DNA of 61,802 bases from Lentimicrobiaceae bacterium. Its GTDB lineage: Bacteria > Bacteroidota > Bacteroidia > Bacteroidales > JAGONC01. The stretch is from contig JAGONC010000018.1 of assembly GCA_017993235.1 (NCBI GenBank), positions 1 to 61,802 of the forward strand, given 5' to 3'. The translations under genes were made by a program, and so were the position numbers. The stretch's first letter is position 1. Each line of letters opens with the position of its first letter. Below the pieces are notes generated by a model. The model was not told the DNA's origin. It searched no databases and saw nothing but the letters and a program-made list of their open reading frames with translations. Shown here piece after piece: positions 35,373-44,596 of this stretch.

Positions 35373-35546
35373 GATCTTGAAGCAAAACGCAAAGTTTTAC
35401 CTGGGTTTGGCAGTAGTGTTGAAATTGGTATTGGAAGTAGAATTTTGGCTTTACTACTTGGGATTACCGAAGCTTGTGATCCCTCAATCACCATGTTTGA
35501 GGTTAACGAAATCCTTGCGTTAACGTTACAGAAACGGATAGTATAG
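35373..35546 (+). pseudogene. remnant of a class I SAM methyltransferase
   Basis: In the 375-base gap before the radical SAM gene, one frame reads DLEAKRKVLPGFGSS, then VEIGIGSRILALLLGITEACDPSITMFE. This matches the motif I region (L-P..G-x-x-VEIGVGTGRFA..LGI..GVDPS..M) of a methyltransferase type often found in NifB/DUF134 neighbourhoods. The GTGRF segment is degraded to GSRIL, there is no start codon in frame, and a stop follows 58 codons later. It is a decayed gene. No other gene is seen in 35193-35567. Confidence 0.6.
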
Positions 35547-35567
35547 ATTAAGAAAAAACATTAACCC

Positions 35568-36512
35568 ATGGGACGAAGAACCTTTGGTCCGGTACCTTCC
35601 CGAAGACTGGGAAAAAGTCTGGGAGTAAACAATATCCCACATAAAATATGTACCTTTCAATGCATCTATTGTCAGGTAGGTAAGGCCATAAAAATGCAGG
35701 TGAACCGACAGGAATTTTATAAACCGGAAAAACTGGTTGATGAAGTGAAAGCCGTTTTGGGCACTGTTCAGCATGATGATCAATCCCCCGATTTCATTAC
35801 CATTGTGCCTGATGGAGAACCAACGCTGGATATTCATTTGGGGGAACTGATTGATCAGTTAAAGATCCTTAAAATTCCGGTCGCGGTTATTACCAATGCA
35901 TCATTAATCCATTTACCCGATGTTCAGCAGGAGTTATTAAGAGCTGATTATGTTTCGGTTAAAGCTGATACTTTCTATTTTGATATATGGAAAAGGATCA
36001 ATAGCCCTCATAAAAAATTAGGAATTAATGAAATTATGCATGGAATACAATCTTTTGCTCACCAGTTTTCCGGCAAGCTCGTGACAGAAACCATGCTGAT
36101 AAAAGGAATGAATGATTCATATGATGAATTACTTAATACGGCAAAATATATAGAATCCTTTGGGCCTGACACCGCTTACCTGGCTATCCCTACGCGTCCT
36201 CCTGCATCCCCGCAAGCAATCCCTGCCGATGAAATTACCGTAACTCAAGCCTATCATATTTTTAAAGAACGTATTGAAAAAGTAGAATTATTAATCGGTT
36301 ATGAGGGCAACGCTTTTTCTTCGACAGGAGACTTCAGAGAAGATATTTTAAGTATTACAGCCGTGCACCCTATGCGTGAAGATGCAGTAATGGAATTATT
36401 GCACAAAACCGAAAGCGATGAAGATTCGCTGAACTTGCTCCTGGAAGAAAAACTGATTGAAAAGATACGATACAGCGACTTTGCGTATTACCTGAGAAGG
36501 TATTCAAAATGA
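35568..36512 (+). CDS. radical SAM protein
   Basis: A 314-residue radical SAM enzyme with the cluster motif CTFQCIYCQVG (C-x3-C-x2-C) at residues 30-40, the glycine-rich FITIVPDGEPTLD and strands typical of the partial TIM barrel, ending in a winged-helix-like C-terminus (VMELLHKTESDEDSLNLLLEEKLIEKIRYSDFAYYL). The N-terminal FGPVPSRRLGKSLGVN is shared with a family found next to NifB-type and DUF134 genes. The reaction is unknown. It heads a run of three genes (with the MBL-fold and DUF89 proteins). Confidence 0.85.
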   Translation: MGRRTFGPVPSRRLGKSLGVNNIPHKICTFQCIYCQVGKAIKMQVNRQEFYKPEKLVDEVKAVLGTVQHDDQSPDFITIVPDGEPTLDIHLGELIDQLKILKIPVAVITNASLIHLPDVQQELLRADYVSVKADTFYFDIWKRINSPHKKLGINEIMHGIQSFAHQFSGKLVTETMLIKGMNDSYDELLNTAKYIESFGPDTAYLAIPTRPPASPQAIPADEITVTQAYHIFKERIEKVELLIGYEGNAFSSTGDFREDILSITAVHPMREDAVMELLHKTESDEDSLNLLLEEKLIEKIRYSDFAYYLRRYSK

Positions 36513-36569
36513 AAGAAGGTTCAACCTGAAATTTCAATTCATTCTTATCTTGTTCTGAACAAATCTAAA

Positions 36570-37349
36570 ATGACTATTTCTGTTCTTACCGATGATCATC
36601 CGGGTGTGATTACTCCAGCCGAACACGGACTATCCTACCTTGTTGAATTTGGAGGGATTCGATTGCTTTTTGACACCGGGCAAAGCAATTTGTTTTTAAG
36701 AAATGCCCTGACCATGGGGATTGACATGACCCATATTGATACGATTGTACTTAGTCACGGGCACTTCGACCATGGGAATGGGCTTACCTTTCTGACGGGC
36801 GGGAAATTGGTATGCCATCCGGGTTGTTTTGTGAAAAGATACAGAAAAGCTGACAGTTCCTATATCGGTTTAACTAGTCCTGAAGAAGAAATCAACAATG
36901 AATTTGAACTTTTAAAAACCAACGCTCCGTACAAAATCATCGAAACGATATTTTTTCTGGGCGAAATCCCCCGTCTGACTGATTTTGAATCCATAAAAAC
37001 ACCTTTCGAACTTGAAGGCGGTATCCCGGACTTTGTGATGGACGATAGTGCCGTTGCACTGCTAACAGGTGAAGGCTTGTTTGTTGTTACAGGATGCGGT
37101 CATGCAGGGATTGTAAATACCTTGGAATATGCCAGAAAAGTAACCGGTGAAAGCAGGATATTCGGCATTATAGGAGGGTTTCACCTGAAAAAGGTTGACA
37201 GGCAGACAAAAGAGACCATACGATATTTACGTAAAAATGGCGTACAACATGTCTTTCCTTCGCATTGCACTCAACCGCCTGCCCTTTCAGTATTTTCAAG
37301 GACCTTTAAAACAAATCATACCAAAACCGGGGATATTTTGAAGTTTTGA
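36570..37349 (+). CDS. metallo-beta-lactamase fold hydrolase
   Basis: A 259-residue MBL-fold protein with LSHGHFDHGNGL (HxHxDH metal motif), CGHAGIVNTLEYA (second His) and IGGFHLKK. It belongs to the group annotated as dihydropterin/RFA-P synthase-like or YtqA-associated hydrolases. The substrate is unknown. It lies 57 bases after the radical SAM gene and is probably co-transcribed with it. Placement in the DUF134/DUF5320 locus is typical of anaerobe metal-cofactor neighbourhoods. The gap to the next gene (37350-37517) holds nothing recognisable. Confidence 0.85.
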   Translation: MTISVLTDDHPGVITPAEHGLSYLVEFGGIRLLFDTGQSNLFLRNALTMGIDMTHIDTIVLSHGHFDHGNGLTFLTGGKLVCHPGCFVKRYRKADSSYIGLTSPEEEINNEFELLKTNAPYKIIETIFFLGEIPRLTDFESIKTPFELEGGIPDFVMDDSAVALLTGEGLFVVTGCGHAGIVNTLEYARKVTGESRIFGIIGGFHLKKVDRQTKETIRYLRKNGVQHVFPSHCTQPPALSVFSRTFKTNHTKTGDILKF

Positions 37350-37517
37350 AATAGCGAAATATGACCGAAATAATTGCGTCAAAACTCAAGTAACTATTAA
37401 TGATAGCAGTATTTGTGCTGTTTATGATGATTGTTATCGGGTATATTAATGTATAAACCGAAAATCTGTGGGCAAGTAGGATGCAGAAATCGCCCATAGC
37501 GACCATTAATTACAGGT

Positions 37518-38423
37518 ATGCATACCGATTGTATTAATTGCTTTATAGAACAGGCAAATAAACTGTTTACAAAATTTGGAATAGATGATGCTTTGGCAAG
37601 GGATATCATTGTCCGGTTCAGGGTATTTGTTGATGAGCATAAGAATAATGATTTGCTTGCGCCTGAAGCTGCCTGTTTCATGCACCGGCTGATAAAAAAT
37701 ACAATACATATAGACAACATATACAAGAAAGAAAAAGAAGATTATAATGACTTATTATTGAACCTGGAAGAAGAAATCAGAGATATCATTAAGAAATCTG
37801 ATGACCCCTTCCAGACAGCTTTGCGATATGCTCTGGCAGGAAACATTATTGATTTCGGGCCTCTTGGGACGTTTAATATTTTCGAAGCCCTTTCAGCAGC
37901 GGTATCGAAAGAACCGGAAATAGATCATTCCCTCTTAATGAAAAGTGAGCTAAAAAAAGCATCTACTGTTTTATATCTTGGTGATAATGCAGGTGAAATT
38001 GTACTGGATAAATTGTTTATTGAAACCATCCAACACCCTAATCTTTATTTTGCCGTACGAGGGGAAAATATAATCAACGATGTTACATTGGAAGATGCTG
38101 TTAAGGTTGGCATGACAGAAGTTACGCATGTTATTTCCAACGGATATGACGCCCCTTCAACCCTCATCAACCATTGTTCAATGGAGTTCAGAAAAATAGT
38201 TGATGATGCCGACATTATTATTTCCAAAGGACAGGGAAATCTGGAAGGATTGATGGATGTATCAGATAAAAAAACATTTTTCCTGTTGATGGTCAAATGT
38301 AACGTAATAGCAGAAATGATCGGAGTCCACGAAAAGAATGTTATAGTTTTATTCAACCAGAAAATAATACAGCCAAAAACCAATCATTCACGAGTGGTTA
38401 ATAAAGGAAGTGGGGTTGATTGA
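37518..38423 (+). CDS. DUF89/ARMT1-like protein
   Basis: A 301-residue protein of the DUF89 (ARMT1-like) family, many members of which are metal-dependent damage-control phosphatases for sugar or cofactor phosphates. It starts with the conserved N-terminal CINCFIEQANKL Cys motif, then AGNIIDFG, LYLGDNAGEIVLDKLFIE and ISKGQGNLEGL, which hold the family's Asp-rich active site. The physiological substrate here is unknown. It is the last gene of the radical SAM-MBL-DUF89 set, consistent with a role clearing damaged intermediates of a cofactor pathway. Confidence 0.82.
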   Translation: MHTDCINCFIEQANKLFTKFGIDDALARDIIVRFRVFVDEHKNNDLLAPEAACFMHRLIKNTIHIDNIYKKEKEDYNDLLLNLEEEIRDIIKKSDDPFQTALRYALAGNIIDFGPLGTFNIFEALSAAVSKEPEIDHSLLMKSELKKASTVLYLGDNAGEIVLDKLFIETIQHPNLYFAVRGENIINDVTLEDAVKVGMTEVTHVISNGYDAPSTLINHCSMEFRKIVDDADIIISKGQGNLEGLMDVSDKKTFFLLMVKCNVIAEMIGVHEKNVIVLFNQKIIQPKTNHSRVVNKGSGVD

Positions 38424-38841
38424 TTTATTAAAAGCAACAGTGATCAAGATTCTATCAGCTTTCATCCCCGGTGAAATAATAAATATAATTACCGACTTTG
38501 ACACTTCGATTTTGTAACTATTTTGTTAACAACATATTAATAACGCCAAACCAGGTTTGTACCTTTAAAGATGGATATTTAATCAGAACAAATTGCAACG
38601 ACTGTGATGCACGTTTGACCTGTTTTATCCAAATAATAAATTAGGAAAAGTATATATTGAAAGCCCGGATAAAAATATTATCATAAAGCTTCTTAAGTTA
38701 CATGATTTTATTGGCTTAACCTCTTTGTTTGGTGATGATACCTGCGTCATTTGAGCGCTTCTGCACCTTTTGTTTAGTTTGACATGCCGATAAAGAATAC
38801 TATCATTTCAGATCAGTCAGGTCGTAAAGCTGTTGGTTGGA
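38424..38841. other. gene-poor gap with an unidentified open fragment
   Basis: No intact gene is seen. One plus-strand frame, 38614-38754, is open for 46 codons (FDLFYPNNKLGKVYIESPDK..., ending GDDTCVI) without a start. It could be the tail of a decayed gene but resembles nothing I recognise. The rest is AT-rich. Confidence 0.3.
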
Positions 38842-39987
38842 TCATGGACGTCCCGGATCAGAATATGCCGCATTGTGGATAAACGCAGTATCCGTCAGTG
38901 TCATCAGGAATGCCTTCAGGTCAGCTTTTTCTTTGGGTGTGAGCTGCACACCACCCCGGGCTACATGATGCATCAGCGGATCAATGTAGGGCGACCAGAC
39001 GACATGGTGCGAATAAAAATTAATCACCTCGTCCAGTGTCTTGTACCGGCCATCATGCATGTAGGGTGCTGTAAGGGCAATATTGCGGAGTGTTGGCGCT
39101 TTATAGGCACCCAGATCGGATGAATTGCCCGTCACATGATACCGGTCGCGCGGATCCTCAAATTCACCGGTAAAAAGAGAATCCTTTCCGTTATTGTAAT
39201 ACAGATTCGTGGTCCACAGGGGATTGCCAAAACCACCATGGCAATGAAAGCAATCGGCTCCTTCTTCCGTGGTGAAAAGGATATAACCCGATAACTCCGA
39301 TTCGGTGAGCTGCTCCTCTCCACGCATGTATCGGTCGAATTTACAGTCCTTGGAAACCAGCGTCCGAACAAACTGGGCAATTGCCTTGCTCATCCGATCT
39401 ACGGTTACTTCCTTTGATCCGAATGCTTTTGCAAATAGTTCAGGATACCCGTCAGTATTTTGGATCAATGCTTTTGTGCGGTTAGTGTCGCCCTCCATCT
39501 CATGGGGAGCGACAATACCCATCCATACCAGGGCTTCCAGGTTTCGATAGGAGGGAGATGGATTGTTTGCCGAGATCACGCCATTCCACAAATATCCATT
39601 GGAATTCCAGACCAGGTTGATCAGGGGAAGCATGTAATGGGGCGTGGGTTCTCCCGATAATCCGAATGTCTTACCGCCGGCGAACGTTGGATGGTCGATG
39701 CCACATTCGAATGATCTGGACTGAATATGACAGGTGGCACAGCTCATCAGCGAGTCCGGATCGGTTCGTCCCGACATGCGCCCATCATAGAACAGGTATC
39801 TGCCCAGTTCAATCCCTTCCACTGTCATGGGATTGTCATCGGGTATGTTCAATGCTGTAGGATAGAACATAGGGATCTCGAAAAAGTAGGGCGTGGGCTT
39901 ATAGTCCACTTCCTCTTCATGCTGGCATGAGATCAGCAACAACTGGCAGCTGATGATGAAAAGAAATATTTGTAGCAGTCGGATCAT
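38842..39987 (-). CDS. di-haem cytochrome c peroxidase/MbnH-like lipoprotein
   Basis: A 381-residue bacterial di-haem peroxidase family protein, lipid-anchored (IISCQLLLISCQ). The two haem c sites are LMSCATCHIQ (CATCH) and ADCFHCHGGFG (CFHCH). ALNIPDDNPMTVEGIELGRYLFYDGRMSGRTDPDS, LRNIALTAPYMHDGRYKTLDEVINFYSHH and LTPKEKADLKAFLMTLTD are family hallmarks. Members next to MbnP-type proteins (MbnH) oxidise a Trp of MbnP to kynurenine rather than detoxifying peroxide. The MbnP-like gene directly upstream in the same operon makes that assignment likely, though not proved. Confidence 0.85.
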   Translation of the reverse strand: MIRLLQIFLFIISCQLLLISCQHEEEVDYKPTPYFFEIPMFYPTALNIPDDNPMTVEGIELGRYLFYDGRMSGRTDPDSLMSCATCHIQSRSFECGIDHPTFAGGKTFGLSGEPTPHYMLPLINLVWNSNGYLWNGVISANNPSPSYRNLEALVWMGIVAPHEMEGDTNRTKALIQNTDGYPELFAKAFGSKEVTVDRMSKAIAQFVRTLVSKDCKFDRYMRGEEQLTESELSGYILFTTEEGADCFHCHGGFGNPLWTTNLYYNNGKDSLFTGEFEDPRDRYHVTGNSSDLGAYKAPTLRNIALTAPYMHDGRYKTLDEVINFYSHHVVWSPYIDPLMHHVARGGVQLTPKEKADLKAFLMTLTDTAFIHNAAYSDPGRP

Positions 39988-40004
39988 AATATAAGATCAA
40001 AAAG

Positions 40005-40072
40005 CAAAGAGGAAAGATCAAAAATCAAAATTGGGTATTCACTTTTGATCTTTGCTTTTTGCTCTTTGAAAT
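40005..40072. repeat. imperfect inverted repeat at a gene junction
   Basis: GATCAAAAAGCAAAG-type words on the left (40005-40032) pair with CTTTTGATCTTTGCTTTTTGCTCTTTG on the right (40042-40072). The right arm runs into the 3' end of the MbnP-like gene. Possibly an attenuating hairpin between the MbnP and MbnH genes, of the same low-complexity type as the other junction repeats. Confidence 0.45.
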
Positions 40073-40873
40073 TAAAACCGTGAACACTCCATCCTTACCG
40101 TTCTCGCATCCCATTTGCATGCATTCCTGGCATTGCATGATGTTAAATGGGAATGTGAGAAAATCAATGGTATGGGGACCGGTAAACCATTGCTCAATGT
40201 GCATGCTCAGGGCGAAATGTACCGTATCTCCGGCCGCCATCTGAAAGGAGGAGCCCGGCAATGTCACCCGGAAGTTGTTGTGTACAAATCCTGTTATGTC
40301 ATTGACGTCAATCGTATCGCCGGAATAGATCTGTCCGATCCCCAGGTGAAATTCGAACGGCTGGTTTTGCGTCATCCCGTCATTCATCCATTTACCGTTC
40401 AATTTCATATAATGATAACCTCCGCCCAGCACATCCGGCCAGAACATATCCCGTTCGGGGGGATTGACAAACATCAGGGAAATATTTTTCTCCTGGCTGA
40501 TCCCGAACATGAAAGACACGGAATCATAGGATCCAACGGGGATCTCATCAAAAACATCCCAGGTCATGGTCGAAGGGATATCATTATCGATATAATATAT
40601 GTCTGTCCAGTCATCGATCAGGAAATCAGAACCATCTGCCCGATGGAGGATCACATCGGAAATGAAATACTGCACTTCGGTGATCAGGAAATGATTGCCT
40701 GCCTCATTCGTATAGATCATCGTATCGATCTGAAGCGGATCATCCGTCACCCTGTGAGAAAAGGAAAAGATGATCTTTCCATGATCCACGGGCTCCGGCT
40801 GCGGTTCATCACCGTCGCAGGCCCACATCAGGATCATCACCATCCCTGCCAACAGTAACAAAAGGTTCTTCAT
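40025..40873 (-). CDS. MbnP-like copper-binding lipoprotein
   Basis: The ATG at 40873 (MKNLLLLLAGMVMILMWACDGD) gives 282 residues, with a lipoprotein signal ending at the Cys of WACDGD. The mature protein matches the MbnP family: GKIIFSFSHRV, TEVQYFISDVILHRADGS, GYHYMKLNGKWMND, FHLGIGQI, NNFRVTLPGSSFQMAAGD and a late CQECMQMGC set. MbnP proteins bind Cu(I) through a kynurenine made from Trp by the partner di-haem enzyme MbnH; here the MbnH-like gene lies directly downstream. In Bacteroidota they sit with TonB receptors, as here. Several Trp residues could be the modified one; which cannot be read. Confidence 0.78.
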   Translation of the reverse strand: MKNLLLLLAGMVMILMWACDGDEPQPEPVDHGKIIFSFSHRVTDDPLQIDTMIYTNEAGNHFLITEVQYFISDVILHRADGSDFLIDDWTDIYYIDNDIPSTMTWDVFDEIPVGSYDSVSFMFGISQEKNISLMFVNPPERDMFWPDVLGGGYHYMKLNGKWMNDGMTQNQPFEFHLGIGQIYSGDTIDVNDITGFVHNNFRVTLPGSSFQMAAGDTVHFALSMHIEQWFTGPHTIDFLTFPFNIMQCQECMQMGCENGKDGVFTVLISKSKKQRSKVNTQF

Positions 40874-40918
40874 ATTTATCAAACGCCTTCGCTTTAATAT
40901 CATTGCTTTCCTGACCAC

Positions 40919-40957
40919 TTTCTCCTCTCTCCTTTCTCCTCTCTCCTTTCTCCTCTT
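40919..40957. repeat. pyrimidine-only CT-rich microrepeat
   Basis: The tract is only C and T, in TCTCCTT/TCTCCTC units. It is the reverse complement of the GA-rich tract at 10731-10771. It lies in the 83-base gap between the MbnP-like gene and the MmpS-like lipoprotein gene. Confidence 0.65.
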
Positions 40958-41319
40958 TAATAGGGCACCGTTCCCGACACCACCACGAAATTCGAGGTAT
41001 CGTAAAGGCTTGACGCCTCCCTGAATATTTTCCCATCCAGCAGGATCCGGACCTTTATTTTTGAGTTTATATCATAATAGTTGGCAGAAACAAAAACGAT
41101 CTCACCCGGATTAGTGCCGAACGTATAGCGCCAAACATCGGATTCGCTTTGGGTTTTTACTTGTACAGAGATCAGTTCCCCCCGGGAATCCCTGTATCGT
41201 ACATCGAATCCCGAGTCTGAATCCGTGATCAGGTAGGTCACGGCCACTTCCTCGACCGCCACTTCACACGATGCAAAGGTAAAGATCATCACAACAGATA
41301 GGATAAGTAACCTTTTCAT
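40957..41319 (-). CDS. small MmpS-like lipoprotein
   Basis: The ATG at 41319 (MKRLLILSVVMIFTFASCEV) gives 120 residues, with a lipoprotein signal and Cys18. The mature part is one beta-rich domain (VAVTYLITDSDSGFDVRYRDSRGELISVQVKTQSESDVWRYTF...VSANYYDINSKIKVRILLDGKIFREASSLYDTSNFVVVSGTVPY). This has the G/Y-rich pattern of MmpS/DUF4198-like accessory proteins, including the internal VRILLDGK. Its role is unknown, but it sits between the TonB receptor and the MbnP-like gene, suggesting a periplasmic part of the same copper system. Confidence 0.6.
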   Translation of the reverse strand: MKRLLILSVVMIFTFASCEVAVEEVAVTYLITDSDSGFDVRYRDSRGELISVQVKTQSESDVWRYTFGTNPGEIVFVSANYYDINSKIKVRILLDGKIFREASSLYDTSNFVVVSGTVPY

Positions 41320-41343
41320 GCTCCAAATCATAAATACTGAATA

Positions 41344-43755
41344 CTAAATACTGAATATTAGATTAATGTAAAAGTTCCTCCCAGGCTCATGGAAATCCTT
41401 CGCAGTCCCGATCAGCCTCCTGTTCAGGTGTTCATAATAGGTACTGTTGAAAAGGTTTTCCACTCCGCCTGTAATGGTAAAATGGGCATTGTGGAAATAA
41501 GAGCACGAGATCCCGGCGACAAAGAATCCCGGAGAGGCTGGCTCATAAAACGCTTCCGAAACCTGGTTCTGTCCAGCCACATAGCGGCCCTTTACCTTTG
41601 GGATCAGCTGCCCCTTCAGGAATTTGTGACCGATCACAAGAGTTGATTCAAAAGGAGGTATCTCGGACAGCGGATCATTTTTGATGACTTCCGTTCCGGT
41701 GACCTGGCCACTTTCATTCATGATATTGCGGACCGCTTCGTTGATGTTGGCCCGGGTATAAGAGGCGATGAATTGCAGGTACCATGGGATCTGGGCCGGG
41801 GAACCATAGGAAAGCTCAAAACCCCTGAAACGGGCATAATCCGCATTATAGTATTTTTTAACACCTTTTACCCCGTTGGTGGCAGGTTTTTGTTCTGAAG
41901 GAGGGAGAATCTCTCCGGTGATATAGTTGGTGACGATGGAGTAGAATCCATTGATCTCCAGGCTCCCGAAACCGGGATCCTGGAAGCGGCCTGTCACGTC
42001 GGCCTGGTTGTTGGCTTCCGGTTTGAGGGAAGGATTTCCCAGGTAATCGTAATTATCATAACCGACCGGCAGCAGGGTAATGAACCGTTCGGTCATGTCG
42101 GGGCTCCTCACTCCCCTTCCCAGCATGAAACTCAGCGATAAATTATCCCTCAGCCAATAGACAAATCCCCCGCTGGCACTCAGGTTGATGAACATGGATT
42201 CATTCTCATCGCTGAAATAGATGGTGTTACTCATTTTCTCAAAAACGATGTCATCTGAATTGGCGTGGTTAAAGTCGATACGGGCCGAAGCGATCACATC
42301 CAGACGTGTCAGGGCCTTGCGGTACTCGCCAAAAATCCCCAGGTTGCTGATGATGGCATTGTTCCAGATCTGCTCTGTGTAAACCGGCATGGTCGGCTGC
42401 ATGATCAGGTTCTTGACGCGGTCGCCATCTTTGGTGATATACTCGAAATCAGCACCGAGGGCCAGTGTGTTGTTGCCGGATGTGAATCCGCCCTCCAGGC
42501 GTCCGCCGGTATTGTAGGCCTGAACGGTCGTCACGGCAACCACGGTATCCGAATTGGGGCGTTCTTTGTTGTCCATCGTGTGTTTCACATCGGATCGGTA
42601 AACCTTGACGGTTAAGGGAAGATGCTTTTTCGAAGGGGGATCCCACGTATAATCCACTGACATCAGCTGGGTCTTGTCTTCACGCATATCCATCGGCAGT
42701 GAAGGAAAATCCACGTCTTTTCCGATGGAGTAATTGTACGAAAAGTGCAGGTTGTGATTCTTTCCCGGCATGATACCGAACTGGCCCTTGATATTGTACT
42801 TTTTGCCTTCGGCATCGAACCAGTTCCCGTTACCGTCCTGGTAATCCCCGTTCTGTTTATTGGTTCCCGATAGGCCAAAGTAAATCAGCCGGTTGCCGCC
42901 ATTCAGCACCAGGTGCTCCCGGGTGCCGGTGGGATTACTTGTGTATCCCAGCAAAGCGGATCCGCCGATCGTAAACCGGTCGTTCACAGGTGGTTTCTGT
43001 GTCTGGAGGTTGATGATCCCACCGAACAGGGGACCGTATCGAAAGGCATAAGGTCCTTTGAGTATTTCAATGCTCTTAATGTCCTCAATGTCAATATGGG
43101 CGATGGCGGGATCCATCCGGTTGGGGCAACCGCCTTCGATCTTCTGGCCGTTATCCATCTGAACGTTCAGCTGGCTGTATTTGAATCCACGGACTACGGG
43201 ATCGACGGTCGAGCCACCTTTACGGATACCTGCAACATTCGGAATACTGCGGATATATGTGCCAATGTCGGTTATGGAAGTTTGGATGATTTGATTCTGA
43301 TAAATTTCCGACCGGATATAGGGTAATTTCATGGAAAACGTATCATCATAGAGCCCCTTGACCTCTATACCTTCCAGTATTTTGATTTCCGGTTGGAGAA
43401 GTATCTCCAGATGGGCTGTATCCCCATCCTGCAATGTAATTTTATGGGTGTGGGTAAAATACCCTATATACCTGATTTCCAGTACACATTTACCGGAATC
43501 AATCCCTTCTAAAACAAAATTTCCCAAGGCATCGGTCACACTGCCCCTTTCATGGGGTTTTAAATAAATTGTAGCTCCGGAGAGGCTTGCTTTCGTATCG
43601 ACATCCCGAACGCAACCCATAATAGCACATTGTCCAAGCAGGCTTAAAGGCAAGGTTAAAATGCATAGGCAGACATATATGCTCTTCCATCTTGATCTAA
43701 TCTTACATGTCTTTATTTTTAATAGTGGCTGCCTATCAGATTTTGAATTGTGCAT
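41344..43755 (-). CDS. TonB-dependent receptor, probable copper/metal chelate uptake
   Basis: An 803-residue TonB-dependent receptor with a signal-like segment (KSIYVCLCILTLPLSLLGQ), a carboxypeptidase-like domain (AIMGCVRDVDTKASLSGATIYLKPHERGSVTDALGNFVLE) and a plug domain with IRSIPNVAGIRKGGSTVDPVVRGFKYSQLNVQMDNGQKIEGGCPNRMDPAIAHI. The KSIEILKGPYAFRYGPLFGGIINLQT signature leads into a long barrel. GGCPNRMDP, with its Cys and Met, recurs in receptors next to MbnP-like genes. The neighbours (MbnP-like, MbnH-like, peroxiredoxin) support metal uptake, perhaps copper, but this is inference. Confidence 0.85.
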   Translation of the reverse strand: MHNSKSDRQPLLKIKTCKIRSRWKSIYVCLCILTLPLSLLGQCAIMGCVRDVDTKASLSGATIYLKPHERGSVTDALGNFVLEGIDSGKCVLEIRYIGYFTHTHKITLQDGDTAHLEILLQPEIKILEGIEVKGLYDDTFSMKLPYIRSEIYQNQIIQTSITDIGTYIRSIPNVAGIRKGGSTVDPVVRGFKYSQLNVQMDNGQKIEGGCPNRMDPAIAHIDIEDIKSIEILKGPYAFRYGPLFGGIINLQTQKPPVNDRFTIGGSALLGYTSNPTGTREHLVLNGGNRLIYFGLSGTNKQNGDYQDGNGNWFDAEGKKYNIKGQFGIMPGKNHNLHFSYNYSIGKDVDFPSLPMDMREDKTQLMSVDYTWDPPSKKHLPLTVKVYRSDVKHTMDNKERPNSDTVVAVTTVQAYNTGGRLEGGFTSGNNTLALGADFEYITKDGDRVKNLIMQPTMPVYTEQIWNNAIISNLGIFGEYRKALTRLDVIASARIDFNHANSDDIVFEKMSNTIYFSDENESMFINLSASGGFVYWLRDNLSLSFMLGRGVRSPDMTERFITLLPVGYDNYDYLGNPSLKPEANNQADVTGRFQDPGFGSLEINGFYSIVTNYITGEILPPSEQKPATNGVKGVKKYYNADYARFRGFELSYGSPAQIPWYLQFIASYTRANINEAVRNIMNESGQVTGTEVIKNDPLSEIPPFESTLVIGHKFLKGQLIPKVKGRYVAGQNQVSEAFYEPASPGFFVAGISCSYFHNAHFTITGGVENLFNSTYYEHLNRRLIGTAKDFHEPGRNFYINLIFSI

Positions 43756-43772
43756 CTATATACACCACGTTA

Positions 43773-44486
43773 TTATTTCAGAATTCTTTTTAAAACTTCC
43801 TCTTTACTAAGTTTTTTTGTACAGAAAAACCAATCATAACAATGCATCTCGGATTTATTTTCCATTCTTTCCTTCGCAATGCCGCAGGAGCCTGCAGTTG
43901 GTATAATCACTTCATCACCCGGCTGCCAGTCGGCAGGTGTGGCTATTGAGAAAGCATCCGCAGCCTGCATGGCGATCAATGCACGATATAATTCATCGAA
44001 ATTACGGCCAAGACTGAGCGGATAATATATAATGGCTCGGATAACACCTTTCGGATCAATGAAGAACACGGCTCTCACAGCTTTGGTATTGCTTTCCCCG
44101 GGTTGGATCATGCCATATTTAGTCGCAACTTCCATTGTTATATCCTCAATCAAAGGAAATTTCACCTCGACGTCTTTTATCCCCTTGTATTCAATTTTAT
44201 CTTTAATCGTTCGCAACCATGCAATATGGCTGTATAATCCATCTACAGATAATCCGACCAGCTTGCAATTTGCTTTGTTGAACTGTTTTTCCATGCTGGC
44301 AAAAGTCATAAACTCGGAGGTGCATACTGGTGTAAAATCAGCTGGATGGCTAAACAGGATAACCCAACTTCCCTTATAATCTTCTGGGAAGTTAATCTGA
44401 CCTTGTGTCGTGACAGCTTTAAATGAAGGTGCGTTTTCACCAATGCGCGGCATGGCAATAATTTCCTGATTTGAATTTTTTTCCAT
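43773..44486 (-). CDS. 1-Cys-type (Prx6-like) peroxiredoxin
   Basis: A 237-residue thiol peroxidase. PADFTPVCTSEF holds the peroxidatic Cys, and FFIDPKGVIRAIIYYPLSLGRNFDELYRAL is the Prx6/AhpC2 core. The C-terminus carries a SCGIAKERMENKSEMHCYDWFFC cluster with three extra Cys, as in archaeal-like Prx6 forms that can use them as resolving thiols. It reduces H2O2 or organic peroxides in the cytoplasm. It is the first gene of the operon with the TonB receptor (17-base gap), which fits protection against metal-driven oxidative stress. Confidence 0.88.
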   Translation of the reverse strand: MEKNSNQEIIAMPRIGENAPSFKAVTTQGQINFPEDYKGSWVILFSHPADFTPVCTSEFMTFASMEKQFNKANCKLVGLSVDGLYSHIAWLRTIKDKIEYKGIKDVEVKFPLIEDITMEVATKYGMIQPGESNTKAVRAVFFIDPKGVIRAIIYYPLSLGRNFDELYRALIAMQAADAFSIATPADWQPGDEVIIPTAGSCGIAKERMENKSEMHCYDWFFCTKKLSKEEVLKRILK

Positions 44487-44596
44487 TGTTTTAAAATTTA
44501 ATTGGTTAGTGTATTAATGTGACGTAAATCGTTCATTAAGTTGAATGCTCATTATTATGAATGATCGAGGTGAAATGTTACTCATGAAAAGTTATT

